Assembly (NCBI RefSeq): GCF_900188245.1
Contig: NZ_FZOK01000004.1
Location: forward strand, 1 to 64,000
Direction of reading: 5' to 3'
Origin: Belliella buryatensis
Lineage (GTDB): Bacteria > Bacteroidota > Bacteroidia > Cytophagales > Cyclobacteriaceae
Length of the DNA stretch: 64,000 bases
Every line of letters starts with the position of its first letter. The first letter of the stretch is position 1. The position numbers were made by a program, and so were the translations under genes. Of the stretch, positions 44,242-53,267 are shown piece by piece. The notes below the pieces were generated by a model. It was not told the DNA's origin and searched no databases. It worked only from the letters and a program-made list of their open reading frames with translations.

Positions 44242-45447
44242 ATGTCATTTATCAATCCAAACCCTGATTTAACATTATCCTACAAAAAATTCATCGACCA
44301 GCATATCATTCCAATTGAGTTGGAAGTCTTAAATCATGGTTTTAAAAAATCACTTCCTAAGCTTCAAGCTTTGAGAAACTTGGCAAAGGAACAAGGACTA
44401 TTTGCACCACACCTTTCGAGAGAAGAAGGAGGTCTAGGCTTGAACTTGTTTGAATTTGCCTTTATTTCAGAAGAGTTAGGTAGAAGCCCTATCGGGCATT
44501 ATGTATTCAATTGTCAAGCACCTGATATTGGAAACATGGAGTTGATGCATCAATTTGCAAGTGATGAATTAAAATCTACCTACTTGACCCCACTTCAAAA
44601 AGGAGAAATCAGAAGTTGCTTTGCGATGACTGAACCAGAAAATCCTGGAAGCAACCCAGTACACCTATCAACTCTTGCCATTAGAAATGGTGACCACTTT
44701 GTCATCAATGGACACAAATGGTTCACTTCATCTGCTGATGGGGCACACTTTACTATAGTCATGGCTGTAACTGATCCACACAACTCAAACCCCTATCAAA
44801 GAGCCAGTATGATCCTTGTTCCTTTAGATAATCCGGGTTTCGAATTGGTCAGAAATATCCCGATCATGGGTGATGCTGGAGAGGATTATATGTCGCATGG
44901 AGAAGTCAAGTTTAATAATTGTATAGTACCTGCGAGCAATCTTATAGGAAATGAAGGTGAAGGATTTGCTTTGGCTCAAGAGCGACTTGGACCAGGTAGA
45001 ATCCATCACTGTATGCGCTGGATTGGAATTTGTGAAAGGGCACTTCAATTGATGTGTGAGCGAGCTATCTATCGAGAACTGAACCCTGGTAAAGCGCTAG
45101 CTGGTCAACAGACGATCCAAAATTGGATAGCAGAAAGCTATGCCTCAATTAAAGCTAGTCGATTGATGGTCTTGGATACTGCGATAAAAATCCAAGAATT
45201 CGGAGCCAAATCAGCCAAAGAAGACATCTCTACCATTAAGTTTTTTGTTTCGAATGTATTGATGGAAGTACTGGACAAAGCCATTCAAGTTCATGGTGCC
45301 TTAGGCATTACTGATGATACGGTTTTATCATTTTGGTATAGACATGAAAGAGGTGCAAGAATCTATGATGGCCCGGATGAAGTCCACAAGTCCGTTTTAG
45401 CCAGAAGAATCCTCAAAATTGTAGGAGAGCAAATGAAATCAAATTGA
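44242..45447 (+). CDS. Acyl-CoA dehydrogenase family protein
   Basis: The 401-residue protein from ATG at 44242 (a TTG 18 nt upstream is less likely) has the flavin-binding acyl-CoA dehydrogenase plan: SREEGGLGLNLFEFAFISEE, CFAMTEPENPGSNP, FVINGHKWFTSSADGA, NLIGNEGEGFALAQERLGPGR, and IQVHGALGITDDT near the end. It resembles the ACAD10/ACAD11 dehydrogenase part. The next gene is an aminoglycoside-phosphotransferase-like kinase, the other half of those fused animal proteins. It lies 41 nt after the SDR gene. Confidence 0.93.
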   Translation: MSFINPNPDLTLSYKKFIDQHIIPIELEVLNHGFKKSLPKLQALRNLAKEQGLFAPHLSREEGGLGLNLFEFAFISEELGRSPIGHYVFNCQAPDIGNMELMHQFASDELKSTYLTPLQKGEIRSCFAMTEPENPGSNPVHLSTLAIRNGDHFVINGHKWFTSSADGAHFTIVMAVTDPHNSNPYQRASMILVPLDNPGFELVRNIPIMGDAGEDYMSHGEVKFNNCIVPASNLIGNEGEGFALAQERLGPGRIHHCMRWIGICERALQLMCERAIYRELNPGKALAGQQTIQNWIAESYASIKASRLMVLDTAIKIQEFGAKSAKEDISTIKFFVSNVLMEVLDKAIQVHGALGITDDTVLSFWYRHERGARIYDGPDEVHKSVLARRILKIVGEQMKSN

Positions 45448-45497
45448 CTTTGAAATTTGACTAAAATATCCATACTAACCCAAATCCATTTTTGAAA

Positions 45498-46526
45498 ATG
45501 AATCTTGAAGACCTGAAAATGAAATTATCACCTTATCTCAAGGAGCAATTTGGAAGCGATTTTGAAATAAGAGAAATCATACAATTCAAAGGCGGATATT
45601 CTAATCTTACTTATCTCCTCAAAACCAACCAAGGTGAGTTAGTACTCAGAAGGCCACCCTTAGGTAAAAAGATCAGTAAGGCTCATGATATGACGAGAGA
45701 GTTTCAAGTTTTAAAATCTCTTGAAAAGGCAGGCTATAAAAAAATCCCTAAAGCCATTCTGAGTAGTGAAGATGAAGCTATCATCGAAGTGCCGTTTTTT
45801 ATCATGGAGAAAGTTGAAGGCTTAATTCTAAGAAATCGTCTTCCTGATGGTATTGGATTGGATAAAGAATTTTTTAGCCATCTTTCCAAAAACTGCTTAG
45901 ATTCCTTAATTGAATTACATCAATTAGAGCTAGAGCACTCTGGTCTTTCTGTCCTTGGAAAGCCAGATGGCTATGTAGAAAGGCAGGTTCTCGGGTGGAC
46001 TGAGCGGTATCAAAGAGCCAAAACAGATGAAATTCTAGCCATGGAAGCAACTTCTGATTGGCTCAAAGAGAATCTTCCAAGTGGATCTTCAGTAGGATTC
46101 ATTCACAATGATTATAAATATGATAATATCGTTTTGAAAAACACTGATGAACCCAAGATCAAGGCGATTTTAGATTGGGAAATGGCTACAGTGGGTGACC
46201 CATTAATGGACTTAGGTACTACCCTAGCCTATTGGACTGAGCCCAATGATCCAGAGATCCTCAAGAATTTCAACCTCACGCATGCTTCTGGTAATTATTC
46301 AAGGCAAGATGTGATAAACTATTATAGCAAAGCTACTGGTAGCAATATGGAAGATATACTTTTTTATTATGCCTTTGGGATATTCAAAGTAGGAGTTATC
46401 GCTCAGCAAATATATCAACGCTATCAGCAAGGTTTTGGTCAAGATCCAAGATTTGCTGCATTGATTCATGCAGTGAAGGCTTGCGGATTATTAAGTAAAA
46501 ACGCAATCAAAACTGGAAAAATATGA
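45498..46526 (+). CDS. APH-family phosphotransferase (ACAD10/11 and LvaA kinase type)
   Basis: The product has 342 residues from ATG at 45498. It has the kinase core FIHNDYKYDNIVL and the Asp/Glu motif LDWEMATVGDPLMDLGTTLAYW, as in aminoglycoside phosphotransferases and choline kinases. N-terminal landmarks are GGYSNLTYLL and LVLRRPPLGK. Proteins like this phosphorylate 4-hydroxyacyl-CoA in Pseudomonas levulinate catabolism (LvaA) and form the N-terminal domain of ACAD10/11. Antibiotic resistance is unlikely given the operon. It lies 50 nt after the dehydrogenase and overlaps the next gene by ATGA. Confidence 0.9.
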   Translation: MNLEDLKMKLSPYLKEQFGSDFEIREIIQFKGGYSNLTYLLKTNQGELVLRRPPLGKKISKAHDMTREFQVLKSLEKAGYKKIPKAILSSEDEAIIEVPFFIMEKVEGLILRNRLPDGIGLDKEFFSHLSKNCLDSLIELHQLELEHSGLSVLGKPDGYVERQVLGWTERYQRAKTDEILAMEATSDWLKENLPSGSSVGFIHNDYKYDNIVLKNTDEPKIKAILDWEMATVGDPLMDLGTTLAYWTEPNDPEILKNFNLTHASGNYSRQDVINYYSKATGSNMEDILFYYAFGIFKVGVIAQQIYQRYQQGFGQDPRFAALIHAVKACGLLSKNAIKTGKI

Positions 46527-47401
46527 AAATCCAAAATATATGCATCTTAGGAGCGGGAACATTAGGGAGTAGAGTTGCACTTCAATCAGCCCTATCAGGT
46601 TATCAAGTTAGTGTTTATGACATTCATAATAAAGCCCTTGATTCCTCCAAAATAGTGATGCAAGGTATTATCAAACAATTAATTGGAAGTGGTAGCCTAA
46701 GTCAGGAAAAAGCAAATGAAGCCATGCACAGGGTGACGTTTACCTCTGATCCATCTATTGCTGTGGCTGATGCAGACCTGATCAATGAAAGCGTAACTGA
46801 AGAGGTAGCTATCAAAGAAAAGGTATGGGAACAATTCGGGAAATTGGCGCCTGAAAAAACCTTATTTACAACCAATACCTCCTACCTGCTTCCATCTATG
46901 TTTGCTGATATTTCTGGGAGACCAGAAAAGTTTTGTGCCTTGCATTTTCATGATGTATTCTACAGCAAGGTCGTAGATATCATGCCACATCCTGGAACGG
47001 ACCCTAATTTAATTCCTTTATTAGAAGTTTTTGGAAAAACGTTGAGACAGGTACCTGTGATAGTCAAGAAAGAAAATCATGGCTACCTATTCAATTCCAT
47101 GTTGATGGCTTTTATCGGTGCTGCTGGGAAACTTCTAACCAAAGAAGTGGCAAGTATTGAGGATATTGATAAGTCATGGATGGTTAATTTTCATATGCCA
47201 ATGGGGCCATTTGGTATCTTAGATAGCATTGGGCTAGATACAGCTTGGCATGTCACCCACAAAATGCCAGATGCATCATCCCAAGCTTTTGCATCCCTAT
47301 TGAAAAAATATATCGATTCAGGAAAACTCGGTCAAAAGACCGGTGAGGGCTTTTATACCTATCCAGATCCCGCTTATCAAAAAAATAGTTTTCTTGAATA
47401 A
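46523..47401 (+). CDS. 3-hydroxyacyl-CoA dehydrogenase
   Basis: The protein has 292 residues with the NAD-binding GAGTLGSRV at 9-17, INESVTEEVAIKEKVW, TLFTTNTSYLLPS, and the catalytic His in ALHFHDVF. A conserved Asn follows in GYLFNSML. It oxidises 3-hydroxyacyl-CoA to 3-oxoacyl-CoA. The length is that of the stand-alone 3-hydroxybutyryl-type enzyme. Translation is coupled to the kinase through ATGA at 46523-46526. Confidence 0.93.
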   Translation: MKIQNICILGAGTLGSRVALQSALSGYQVSVYDIHNKALDSSKIVMQGIIKQLIGSGSLSQEKANEAMHRVTFTSDPSIAVADADLINESVTEEVAIKEKVWEQFGKLAPEKTLFTTNTSYLLPSMFADISGRPEKFCALHFHDVFYSKVVDIMPHPGTDPNLIPLLEVFGKTLRQVPVIVKKENHGYLFNSMLMAFIGAAGKLLTKEVASIEDIDKSWMVNFHMPMGPFGILDSIGLDTAWHVTHKMPDASSQAFASLLKKYIDSGKLGQKTGEGFYTYPDPAYQKNSFLE

Positions 47402-47458
47402 ATCCAATTAACAAATCTATTCCGTAAGTTGTTGGACTTATCACCACAAGACTAAATA

Positions 47459-49867
47459 ATGAAAAAGAGCCAACTTATTTACATAATAGTACTTCCTATT
47501 TACTTTCTTTTGGGAAATATTGAAGTGAAAAGCCAGTTTCTGATCGATCAAGATACTTTTTTGAATCCAAAGTCAATCTACCAAAAGGCACAAATCTCTA
47601 ATGTTGGCTCTGAGAATTTAAAAATTGAAGATTTTCTAGAAAAACAAGATTCTTTCGATTTCAAAGCTATATCAGGCCCAAATACCAATTTAGGATTTAC
47701 AAAAGATAATTTTTGGCTAAAATTCAAAATCCAAAATACAGCAAATAAAACTTTGAGTTTGTTCTTTGAAACAGGTAGACCCATCACAGATATCATAGAA
47801 TTGCATCAGATTGATCAGGCTGGTACAATTATCAGTCAGGTCACAGGTGACTTACTACCCTTCAGTGAAAAGCCATTAAGCCATAGGAAGATGATATTCC
47901 CCATAGAACTCGAAGCCAATCAAGAATACGAGTTTTATGTGCAGTATCAAAGTGATGGAGAAGTCATCAACCTTCCGCTTGAACTTCACAGCGCCAATTC
48001 ATTAATTCTAACCTCTTATAAAGAACAACTAGTCTTTGGTCTTTTCTATGGTATTTTACTGTTAGCAGGTACTATTTATTTGTTTTTTTATTTTGGAATC
48101 AAAGAGAAGAGTTTCTTGCTTTATTTCACCTACGTGCTCTCTATAGCACTATTGCATCTATCATTAGACGGCTATTTCTTTCAGTATTTCACTCCAGATG
48201 CAGGCTGGATTTCAAGAAATGCTGTACTCTTAGCCGCGGCTTTTTCTACTTTGGCTTTCGGAAGTTATGTACAGGTCTATATGAAAGTTAGCAACTTCAG
48301 CCCAGTCCTCAATAAAATTTATAACTCACTACACATATGTGTGATAGCATTGATCACAGCTATTTTTTTTATAAGAAGTGTTGTAGAATTTTATTATCCA
48401 TTAGTGAATCTGTTTGGTATTCTTTTATTGTTTTTGATCATTGGAACCTTGATCGTATCCATTAGAAAAAACGCTGCCCCAGATATATTCTTTAGTGTAG
48501 GTTTATTTTTCTTTTTTGCGGGTTTCTTAGTATTTATCTTGAATAATTTCAGCGTGATTCCCAATTCATTTATAACTGAAAATGCCTCGAAATTCGGTAC
48601 TGGATTGGAGATTATCTTCCTTTCTTTGTCCATGGCTAATAGAATCAGGATTTTGAAATCAGAAAAGGAAAAAATGCAGGGAATCGCGCTTCAAAGGTCT
48701 CAGGAATCAAATGAGATCAAGTCCTTTTTTCTTTCTAATATCAGTCATGAATTGCGGACACCACTAAATGCCGTAATTGGCCTGTCAAAATCCATTCAAG
48801 AATCTACAGAAGACCAAAAAATAAAATCTGACTTAGAGGTCATTCAGTACTCTTCTCTAGGCCTTTTATCTGCTATAGATGATATTTTCGACTATTCTAA
48901 AATCGAGAAAAAAGAACTCAAACTCGAAGAAAGACAACTTGAAATAAGTAAGGTCATTCAAGAATTGAGAACCATTACAGATAATCAAGTCAAAAATAAA
49001 AAGCTCAAATTCATCTATGAGGAAATCAATCAACTTCCAAAATATATCATTGGTGATAAGGCAAGAATAAGACAGATCATCCTCAATGTCCTGAACAACG
49101 CCGTGAAATTCACGCAAGATGGAGAAGTGAAGCTTAGCATCAATTCGGTTTTACAAAAAAATGATACAGTCAACCTGAACATCATCGTTCAAGATACTGG
49201 TGTTGGAATTGACAAAGAAAAGTTAGATAGGATTTACGAGTCCTTTATCCAAGAGCAGATTGATGATAAAAGAAAGTTTGGAGGTTTTGGACTGGGACTA
49301 TGCATAGTCAAAGCTCTCGTAGAACTATACGAAGGTAAAATCGAAATATCCAGTGAGCAAGGAAAAGGCACCAAAGTTCAAATAGATTTAAATTTCAAAG
49401 TACCTTCTAGGGACCAAAAACTTCCTTCTTCCCCATTAGTGAACGGTGATTATGATTTAGAAGGAAAGCACATCTTAATCGTAGAGGACAATCCTGTCAA
49501 TCAAATGGTAATGAAATCAATCCTGAGGAAATGGAAAAACACTAGCTTTGATATTGCCAACCATGGGCTTGAAGCTTTAGATAAATTGAAAGCTAGCCAT
49601 TTTGATCTAATTTTGATGGATTTACAAATGCCTGAAATGGATGGTTACGAAGCGACCGAGGCCATTCGCAAAGGAGAGGCAGGATCCAAATATCAAAATA
49701 TCCCTATCATCGCTGTGACTGCCGATGCAACAGATAAAGCAAAATCTAAAGTGAAAGCAGTAGGTATGGATGACTACATGACCAAACCTGTAGATAAAGA
49801 CGAACTTTACACTAAAATCCAACATGCTTTCTATTTAGTAAAAGTAGACCTTTCCGGCGTACTTTGA
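47459..49867 (+). CDS. 7TMR-DISM hybrid histidine kinase
   Basis: The 802-residue protein has a signal sequence, an extracellular 7TMR-DISMED2-like domain (about 40-185, with NLGFTKDNFWLKFKIQN), seven transmembrane helices (about 190-395), a histidine kinase with H430 in NISHELRTPLN and an ATP domain with DTGVGI and FGGFGLGL, and a C-terminal receiver with D721 in LILMDLQMPEMDGYEA. No output domain is present. It likely hands its phosphate to a separate regulator that is not in this window. The ligand is unknown. Confidence 0.94.
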   Translation: MKKSQLIYIIVLPIYFLLGNIEVKSQFLIDQDTFLNPKSIYQKAQISNVGSENLKIEDFLEKQDSFDFKAISGPNTNLGFTKDNFWLKFKIQNTANKTLSLFFETGRPITDIIELHQIDQAGTIISQVTGDLLPFSEKPLSHRKMIFPIELEANQEYEFYVQYQSDGEVINLPLELHSANSLILTSYKEQLVFGLFYGILLLAGTIYLFFYFGIKEKSFLLYFTYVLSIALLHLSLDGYFFQYFTPDAGWISRNAVLLAAAFSTLAFGSYVQVYMKVSNFSPVLNKIYNSLHICVIALITAIFFIRSVVEFYYPLVNLFGILLLFLIIGTLIVSIRKNAAPDIFFSVGLFFFFAGFLVFILNNFSVIPNSFITENASKFGTGLEIIFLSLSMANRIRILKSEKEKMQGIALQRSQESNEIKSFFLSNISHELRTPLNAVIGLSKSIQESTEDQKIKSDLEVIQYSSLGLLSAIDDIFDYSKIEKKELKLEERQLEISKVIQELRTITDNQVKNKKLKFIYEEINQLPKYIIGDKARIRQIILNVLNNAVKFTQDGEVKLSINSVLQKNDTVNLNIIVQDTGVGIDKEKLDRIYESFIQEQIDDKRKFGGFGLGLCIVKALVELYEGKIEISSEQGKGTKVQIDLNFKVPSRDQKLPSSPLVNGDYDLEGKHILIVEDNPVNQMVMKSILRKWKNTSFDIANHGLEALDKLKASHFDLILMDLQMPEMDGYEATEAIRKGEAGSKYQNIPIIAVTADATDKAKSKVKAVGMDDYMTKPVDKDELYTKIQHAFYLVKVDLSGVL

Positions 49868-49897
49868 GGTTTAATCAACCCAGCGTCCAAAAATTTT

Positions 49898-49935
49898 GAT
49901 CAGCTCAAGCTTTTAAGCTCTGATCCGTTTATTTT
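49898..49935. terminator. Possible terminator between convergent genes
   Basis: GATCAG at 49898-49903 and CTGATC at 49920-49925 pair around an AGCTT-rich core and a T-rich stretch follows. The stem is interrupted, so this is a weak call. Confidence 0.35.
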
Positions 49936-49958
49936 TGATCCAAGAGTTTATAGAAGAC

Positions 49959-50618
49959 CTATACAAACTTAAATTTCAAATACTTGATTTTTTCGCCTTT
50001 ATCAGAAAAGATTTTCTCGTATCTTGTTTGGATACCATGATGGTCATCTTTATAATCTGATTGATAAAAATCATGGGTATGAGCTAAAATCTCAATATCA
50101 TTTCGAGATTGAAGCAGTTCAAGCGTGTAATCAAAGAGTCCTGTATTGTCAGTTTTAAAGTGGACTACCCCACTTGACTTCAATAAAGGCTTGTACATCT
50201 CCAAAAACTTAGAACTTGTCAATCTTCTCTTTTCATCCCCATCTCGTGGAAATGGATCTGGAAAGGTGATCCAAAGTTCTGATATTTCCTCAACTGAAAA
50301 GAAATCACTCAATTGCTGAATTTGGGTCCTTAAAAATGCAACATTTTCTAAACCTTCTTGAATGGCTATAGTGGATCCTTTCCAAATCCTTGAGCCTTTG
50401 ATATCAACTCCAATGAAATTCTGTTCGGGATACTCTCTTGCTAGTCCTACTGTAAACTCCCCTCTTCCACATGCCAATTCAACAACGAAGGGTTGATTGT
50501 TTTCGAATTGTACTTTATTCCAGTTGCCTTTGATGGTTTCAAAAGTTGGCTTTCCAGCCTGTATTACATTTCTATTTACTTCGTTTTCTTTAAATCTCTG
50601 GAGTTTATTCCTTCCCAT
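49959..50618 (-). CDS. trmB: tRNA (guanine-N7-)-methyltransferase
   Basis: TrmB makes 7-methylguanosine at position 46 of tRNA with S-adenosylmethionine. The 219-residue product has the SAM-binding ELACGRGEFTVGLA, GVDIKGSRIW, and the family-specific LWITFPDPFPRDGDEKRRL with the tail KTDNTGLFDY. The C-terminal RYEKIF and KFKFV complete it. It is the last gene of the nine-gene run and starts 2 nt after folC. Confidence 0.96.
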   Translation of the reverse strand: MGRNKLQRFKENEVNRNVIQAGKPTFETIKGNWNKVQFENNQPFVVELACGRGEFTVGLAREYPEQNFIGVDIKGSRIWKGSTIAIQEGLENVAFLRTQIQQLSDFFSVEEISELWITFPDPFPRDGDEKRRLTSSKFLEMYKPLLKSSGVVHFKTDNTGLFDYTLELLQSRNDIEILAHTHDFYQSDYKDDHHGIQTRYEKIFSDKGEKIKYLKFKFV

Positions 50619-50620
50619 GC

Positions 50621-51907
50621 TTATAAGTCGTTAATTTCGGCGACCACAAAGGTACTACCCCCAATAAAAATTAAGTCATCTTGAGCAGCATTTTTCTTAG
50701 CATATTCCAAGCCCATGTTGACATCAGAGATAACTAAACCTTGCAGCTTATATTTTTTAGCCAGAATAGCCAATTCTTCGGCTGGTAATGCTCTTGGGAT
50801 TTTAGCTTCAACAAATATGTAATCAGCTTCTTTGGGCAAAATGGCCAAGACTTTATCGAGATCTTTGTCATTTACCATACCAATAACCATCCAAAGTTTA
50901 TTGAAAGTATATTCATTGATTTGATTCAATATCTGTGAGATGCCATCTTGATTATGGCCAGTATCGCAAATGATCATAGGATTATCTCCCAATTGTTGCC
51001 ACCTACCCTTTAGCCCAGTATTTTTCACTACTTTATTGAGACCACATTTCAAATGTTCTTGGGTTATTTCATAGCCAAGGTCTCGAAGCACTTGAATTGT
51101 CTGAATGATACCAGCAAGATTTTTCTGTTGGTAATTTCCTTTCAAGTCTAATTCTAATTGGAATTGCTTATCAGAAATTCTTATTTGATAACTTCCCGAA
51201 TTGTGAGTTGCAGCTTTTTCAATTTGAATAAAATCTTCGGCAAAATAAATTGGAGCATTCTTCTCAGCAGCTATTGCCTGAAATACAGGAGTGGTTGCTG
51301 CTTGTCTTTGACTAATTACAACTGGGGTATTTTCCTTGATTATACCAGCTTTCTCTCCTGCTATGGCTTCCAAAGTATCACCTAAAAACTGCATGTGATC
51401 GTAACCAATATTGGTAATTAAACAAACTTCTGGTTGGATCACATTGGTACTATCCAATCTACCTCCCATTCCGACTTCTATTACAGCGATATCAACTTTT
51501 TCTTTAGCAAAATACCAAAAGGCCATGCCGACAGTCATTTCAAAAAAACTAGGCTTTATTTCATCTAAAAATCTCTTATTTTCTGCTACAAAAGCGATCA
51601 CATCTGCATCAGGAATTTCCTGACCATTGATTTTGATGCGCTCTGTAAAAGTTTTTAAATGCGGGGAAGTATAAAGGCCTACCTTATAGCCAGCCTCTAT
51701 CAAGACAGAACAAATTGCATGAGAAGAACTTCCCTTCCCATTTGTACCAGCTACATGGATAGATTTAAATTTGTGTTGGGGATTATTTAGGTGATTACAA
51801 AGGGCAATGGTATTACTCAGGTCTTTCTTGAATGCTGAAGCCCCCACCCGCTGAAACATAGGAAGCGCATTGAACAAATAGTCCAAAGTATGTTCATAAT
51901 TCATCAT
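50621..51907 (-). CDS. folC: Folylpolyglutamate synthase / dihydrofolate synthase
   Basis: FolC adds glutamate to dihydropteroate and folates in the cytoplasm. The 428-residue product from ATG at 51907 has the P-loop HVAGTNGKGSSSHAICSVL, YTSPHLKTFTERI, EVGMGGRLDSTNVI and ICDTGHNQDGISQIL. A TTG 9 nt upstream overlaps the stop of the preceding gene and is less likely. It starts 5 nt after the TonB-like gene, so an essential cofactor gene shares the envelope operon. Confidence 0.96.
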   Translation of the reverse strand: MMNYEHTLDYLFNALPMFQRVGASAFKKDLSNTIALCNHLNNPQHKFKSIHVAGTNGKGSSSHAICSVLIEAGYKVGLYTSPHLKTFTERIKINGQEIPDADVIAFVAENKRFLDEIKPSFFEMTVGMAFWYFAKEKVDIAVIEVGMGGRLDSTNVIQPEVCLITNIGYDHMQFLGDTLEAIAGEKAGIIKENTPVVISQRQAATTPVFQAIAAEKNAPIYFAEDFIQIEKAATHNSGSYQIRISDKQFQLELDLKGNYQQKNLAGIIQTIQVLRDLGYEITQEHLKCGLNKVVKNTGLKGRWQQLGDNPMIICDTGHNQDGISQILNQINEYTFNKLWMVIGMVNDKDLDKVLAILPKEADYIFVEAKIPRALPAEELAILAKKYKLQGLVISDVNMGLEYAKKNAAQDDLIFIGGSTFVVAEINDL

Positions 51908-51912
51908 TTGAA

Positions 51913-52869
51913 TCAATCAACTTTGATGATAAAAGTGATTTTGCCAGTGGAATAATCTGCTGTTATATTACCACTTTTTCGTTTGAAGGTAATTTGATTA
52001 ACCACAGTTCTATAGTACGCGAGCACGTTATTTGGTACATTATACTTATCTGGTGTCGCTTGAACTATTCTTCCCGAATCATCTACAGTAATGTTAAAAG
52101 TAATAAAACCATTTCTCGTTGATAATGCATCATTGATATTTGGTCTTGTAGCAAAGTCCCATCCAGCTAAGTCAAGGTTATATCCAGATCCAGGCCCATC
52201 TACTCCTTGGCCAGTTCCTGAACCCATTAGTGCTCTTCCGTCCACTGTGCCTGTAGGTTTTCCTTCATCACCTTTTTGCGTAGAAGAGCCTTGAGCACTC
52301 CCTGTTGCTGCTTGAGTACCAGTTCCAGTAGTACCACCTGCTCCCATTAGGGCTCTTTGATCCACTTTTGGTTTTTCTTCTACTTTTGGAGTAGTTTTTT
52401 CTGCTTCTGCTTTTGCTGGTTCTGTAACTGGAGTAGTGGCTTTCTTTTCAGGCACAGCCTCTTTTACCACAGGCGTAGTTTTCTCTGCTCCTTTCAATGT
52501 GCTTTCTGCCTTGGAAACAGCCTCTAAACTAGATTTGGTAGGTGTTGAAGCAGGTCTCGCTTGGGAAGCAGGTTGCGTTGCTGGAGTAGCAGCTTCAGTT
52601 GGCTTGGTAGCAATTTCTCCTGGTGCAGCGGGTGTTGTGACCTCAGATTGGATATCATTGGGTGCTGAAAGTGTCTGGGTATTGCCACTTCCAAAATCTG
52701 AAAAACCTAGGTTTAATTCCAAACCATACTGTGGTAATGGTGGAATCGGTTGTTTCCAGACTACCATAAAATAGACAAAAAGCAACACCAGCACATTGAT
52801 GATCAGTGTGATAATTCCTGCTTTTCTTTTGTTAGCAGCTTCTTCTCTATCGCTTTGCCAGATTTCCAT
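51913..52869 (-). CDS. TonB/TolA-like periplasmic energy transducer
   Basis: The 318-residue protein from ATG at 52869 has one N-terminal membrane helix (GIITLIINVLVLLFVYFMVV). A Pro/Ala/Thr/Lys-rich periplasmic linker of about 180 residues follows, with two copies of the block RALMGxG (DQRALMGAGG and DGRALMGSGTG). The C-terminal domain has FITFNITVDDSGRIVQATP, then ITFIIKVD, in the TonB-like fold. It follows exbB and exbD. An upstream ATG at 52905 would overlap exbD by 32 nt and is unlikely. Confidence 0.88.
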   Translation of the reverse strand: MEIWQSDREEAANKRKAGIITLIINVLVLLFVYFMVVWKQPIPPLPQYGLELNLGFSDFGSGNTQTLSAPNDIQSEVTTPAAPGEIATKPTEAATPATQPASQARPASTPTKSSLEAVSKAESTLKGAEKTTPVVKEAVPEKKATTPVTEPAKAEAEKTTPKVEEKPKVDQRALMGAGGTTGTGTQAATGSAQGSSTQKGDEGKPTGTVDGRALMGSGTGQGVDGPGSGYNLDLAGWDFATRPNINDALSTRNGFITFNITVDDSGRIVQATPDKYNVPNNVLAYYRTVVNQITFKRKSGNITADYSTGKITFIIKVD

Positions 52870-52873
52870 TCGC

Positions 52874-53266
52874 TTATTTGTACGGTTTGGTTGCGATGGA
52901 TACATTGGCTTCTAAGCCAGCTGCGATTCCACCGATTTCTACCAAATATTCAACAGGTACCTCTTTGTCTATATGTAAAACGACCTGTCCTTTTTTATCT
53001 TGTAAAAGAGCTGTTAATTCTCCTTTGATAGCCTCTCTATCTACCACCCTGTCATTTACAGAGAAACGCAGATCCTTAGTCACAGTGACTGTAACTTCTT
53101 GCATAACAATATCAGAGGCCTCACTGGAAGGTAAATTCACCGGAAGTCCAGAAGGAGTAATAAAAGAAGAGGTCAACATAAAAAAGATCAACAACAGAAA
53201 GATTATATCTGTCATCGATGACATACTGAATGCTGATTCAACTTTATGTTTTGATTGTAATGCCAT
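52874..53266 (-). CDS. exbD: ExbD/TolR-family biopolymer transport protein
   Basis: The 130-residue protein has one membrane helix with the family Asp (FSMSSMTDIIFLLLIFFMLTS). It has a periplasmic domain ending in IGGIAAGLEANVSIATKPYK. ExbD partners with ExbB to use proton motive force. It starts 1 nt after exbB and is 4 nt before the TonB-like gene. Confidence 0.95.
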   Translation of the reverse strand: MALQSKHKVESAFSMSSMTDIIFLLLIFFMLTSSFITPSGLPVNLPSSEASDIVMQEVTVTVTKDLRFSVNDRVVDREAIKGELTALLQDKKGQVVLHIDKEVPVEYLVEIGGIAAGLEANVSIATKPYK

Positions 53267-53267
53267 T

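Noticed and set aside
45498-46526. Aminoglycoside resistance gene
   Set aside because: The APH fold alone suggests it, but operon partners are acyl-CoA enzymes and sequence features match ACAD10/11 and LvaA-type kinases.
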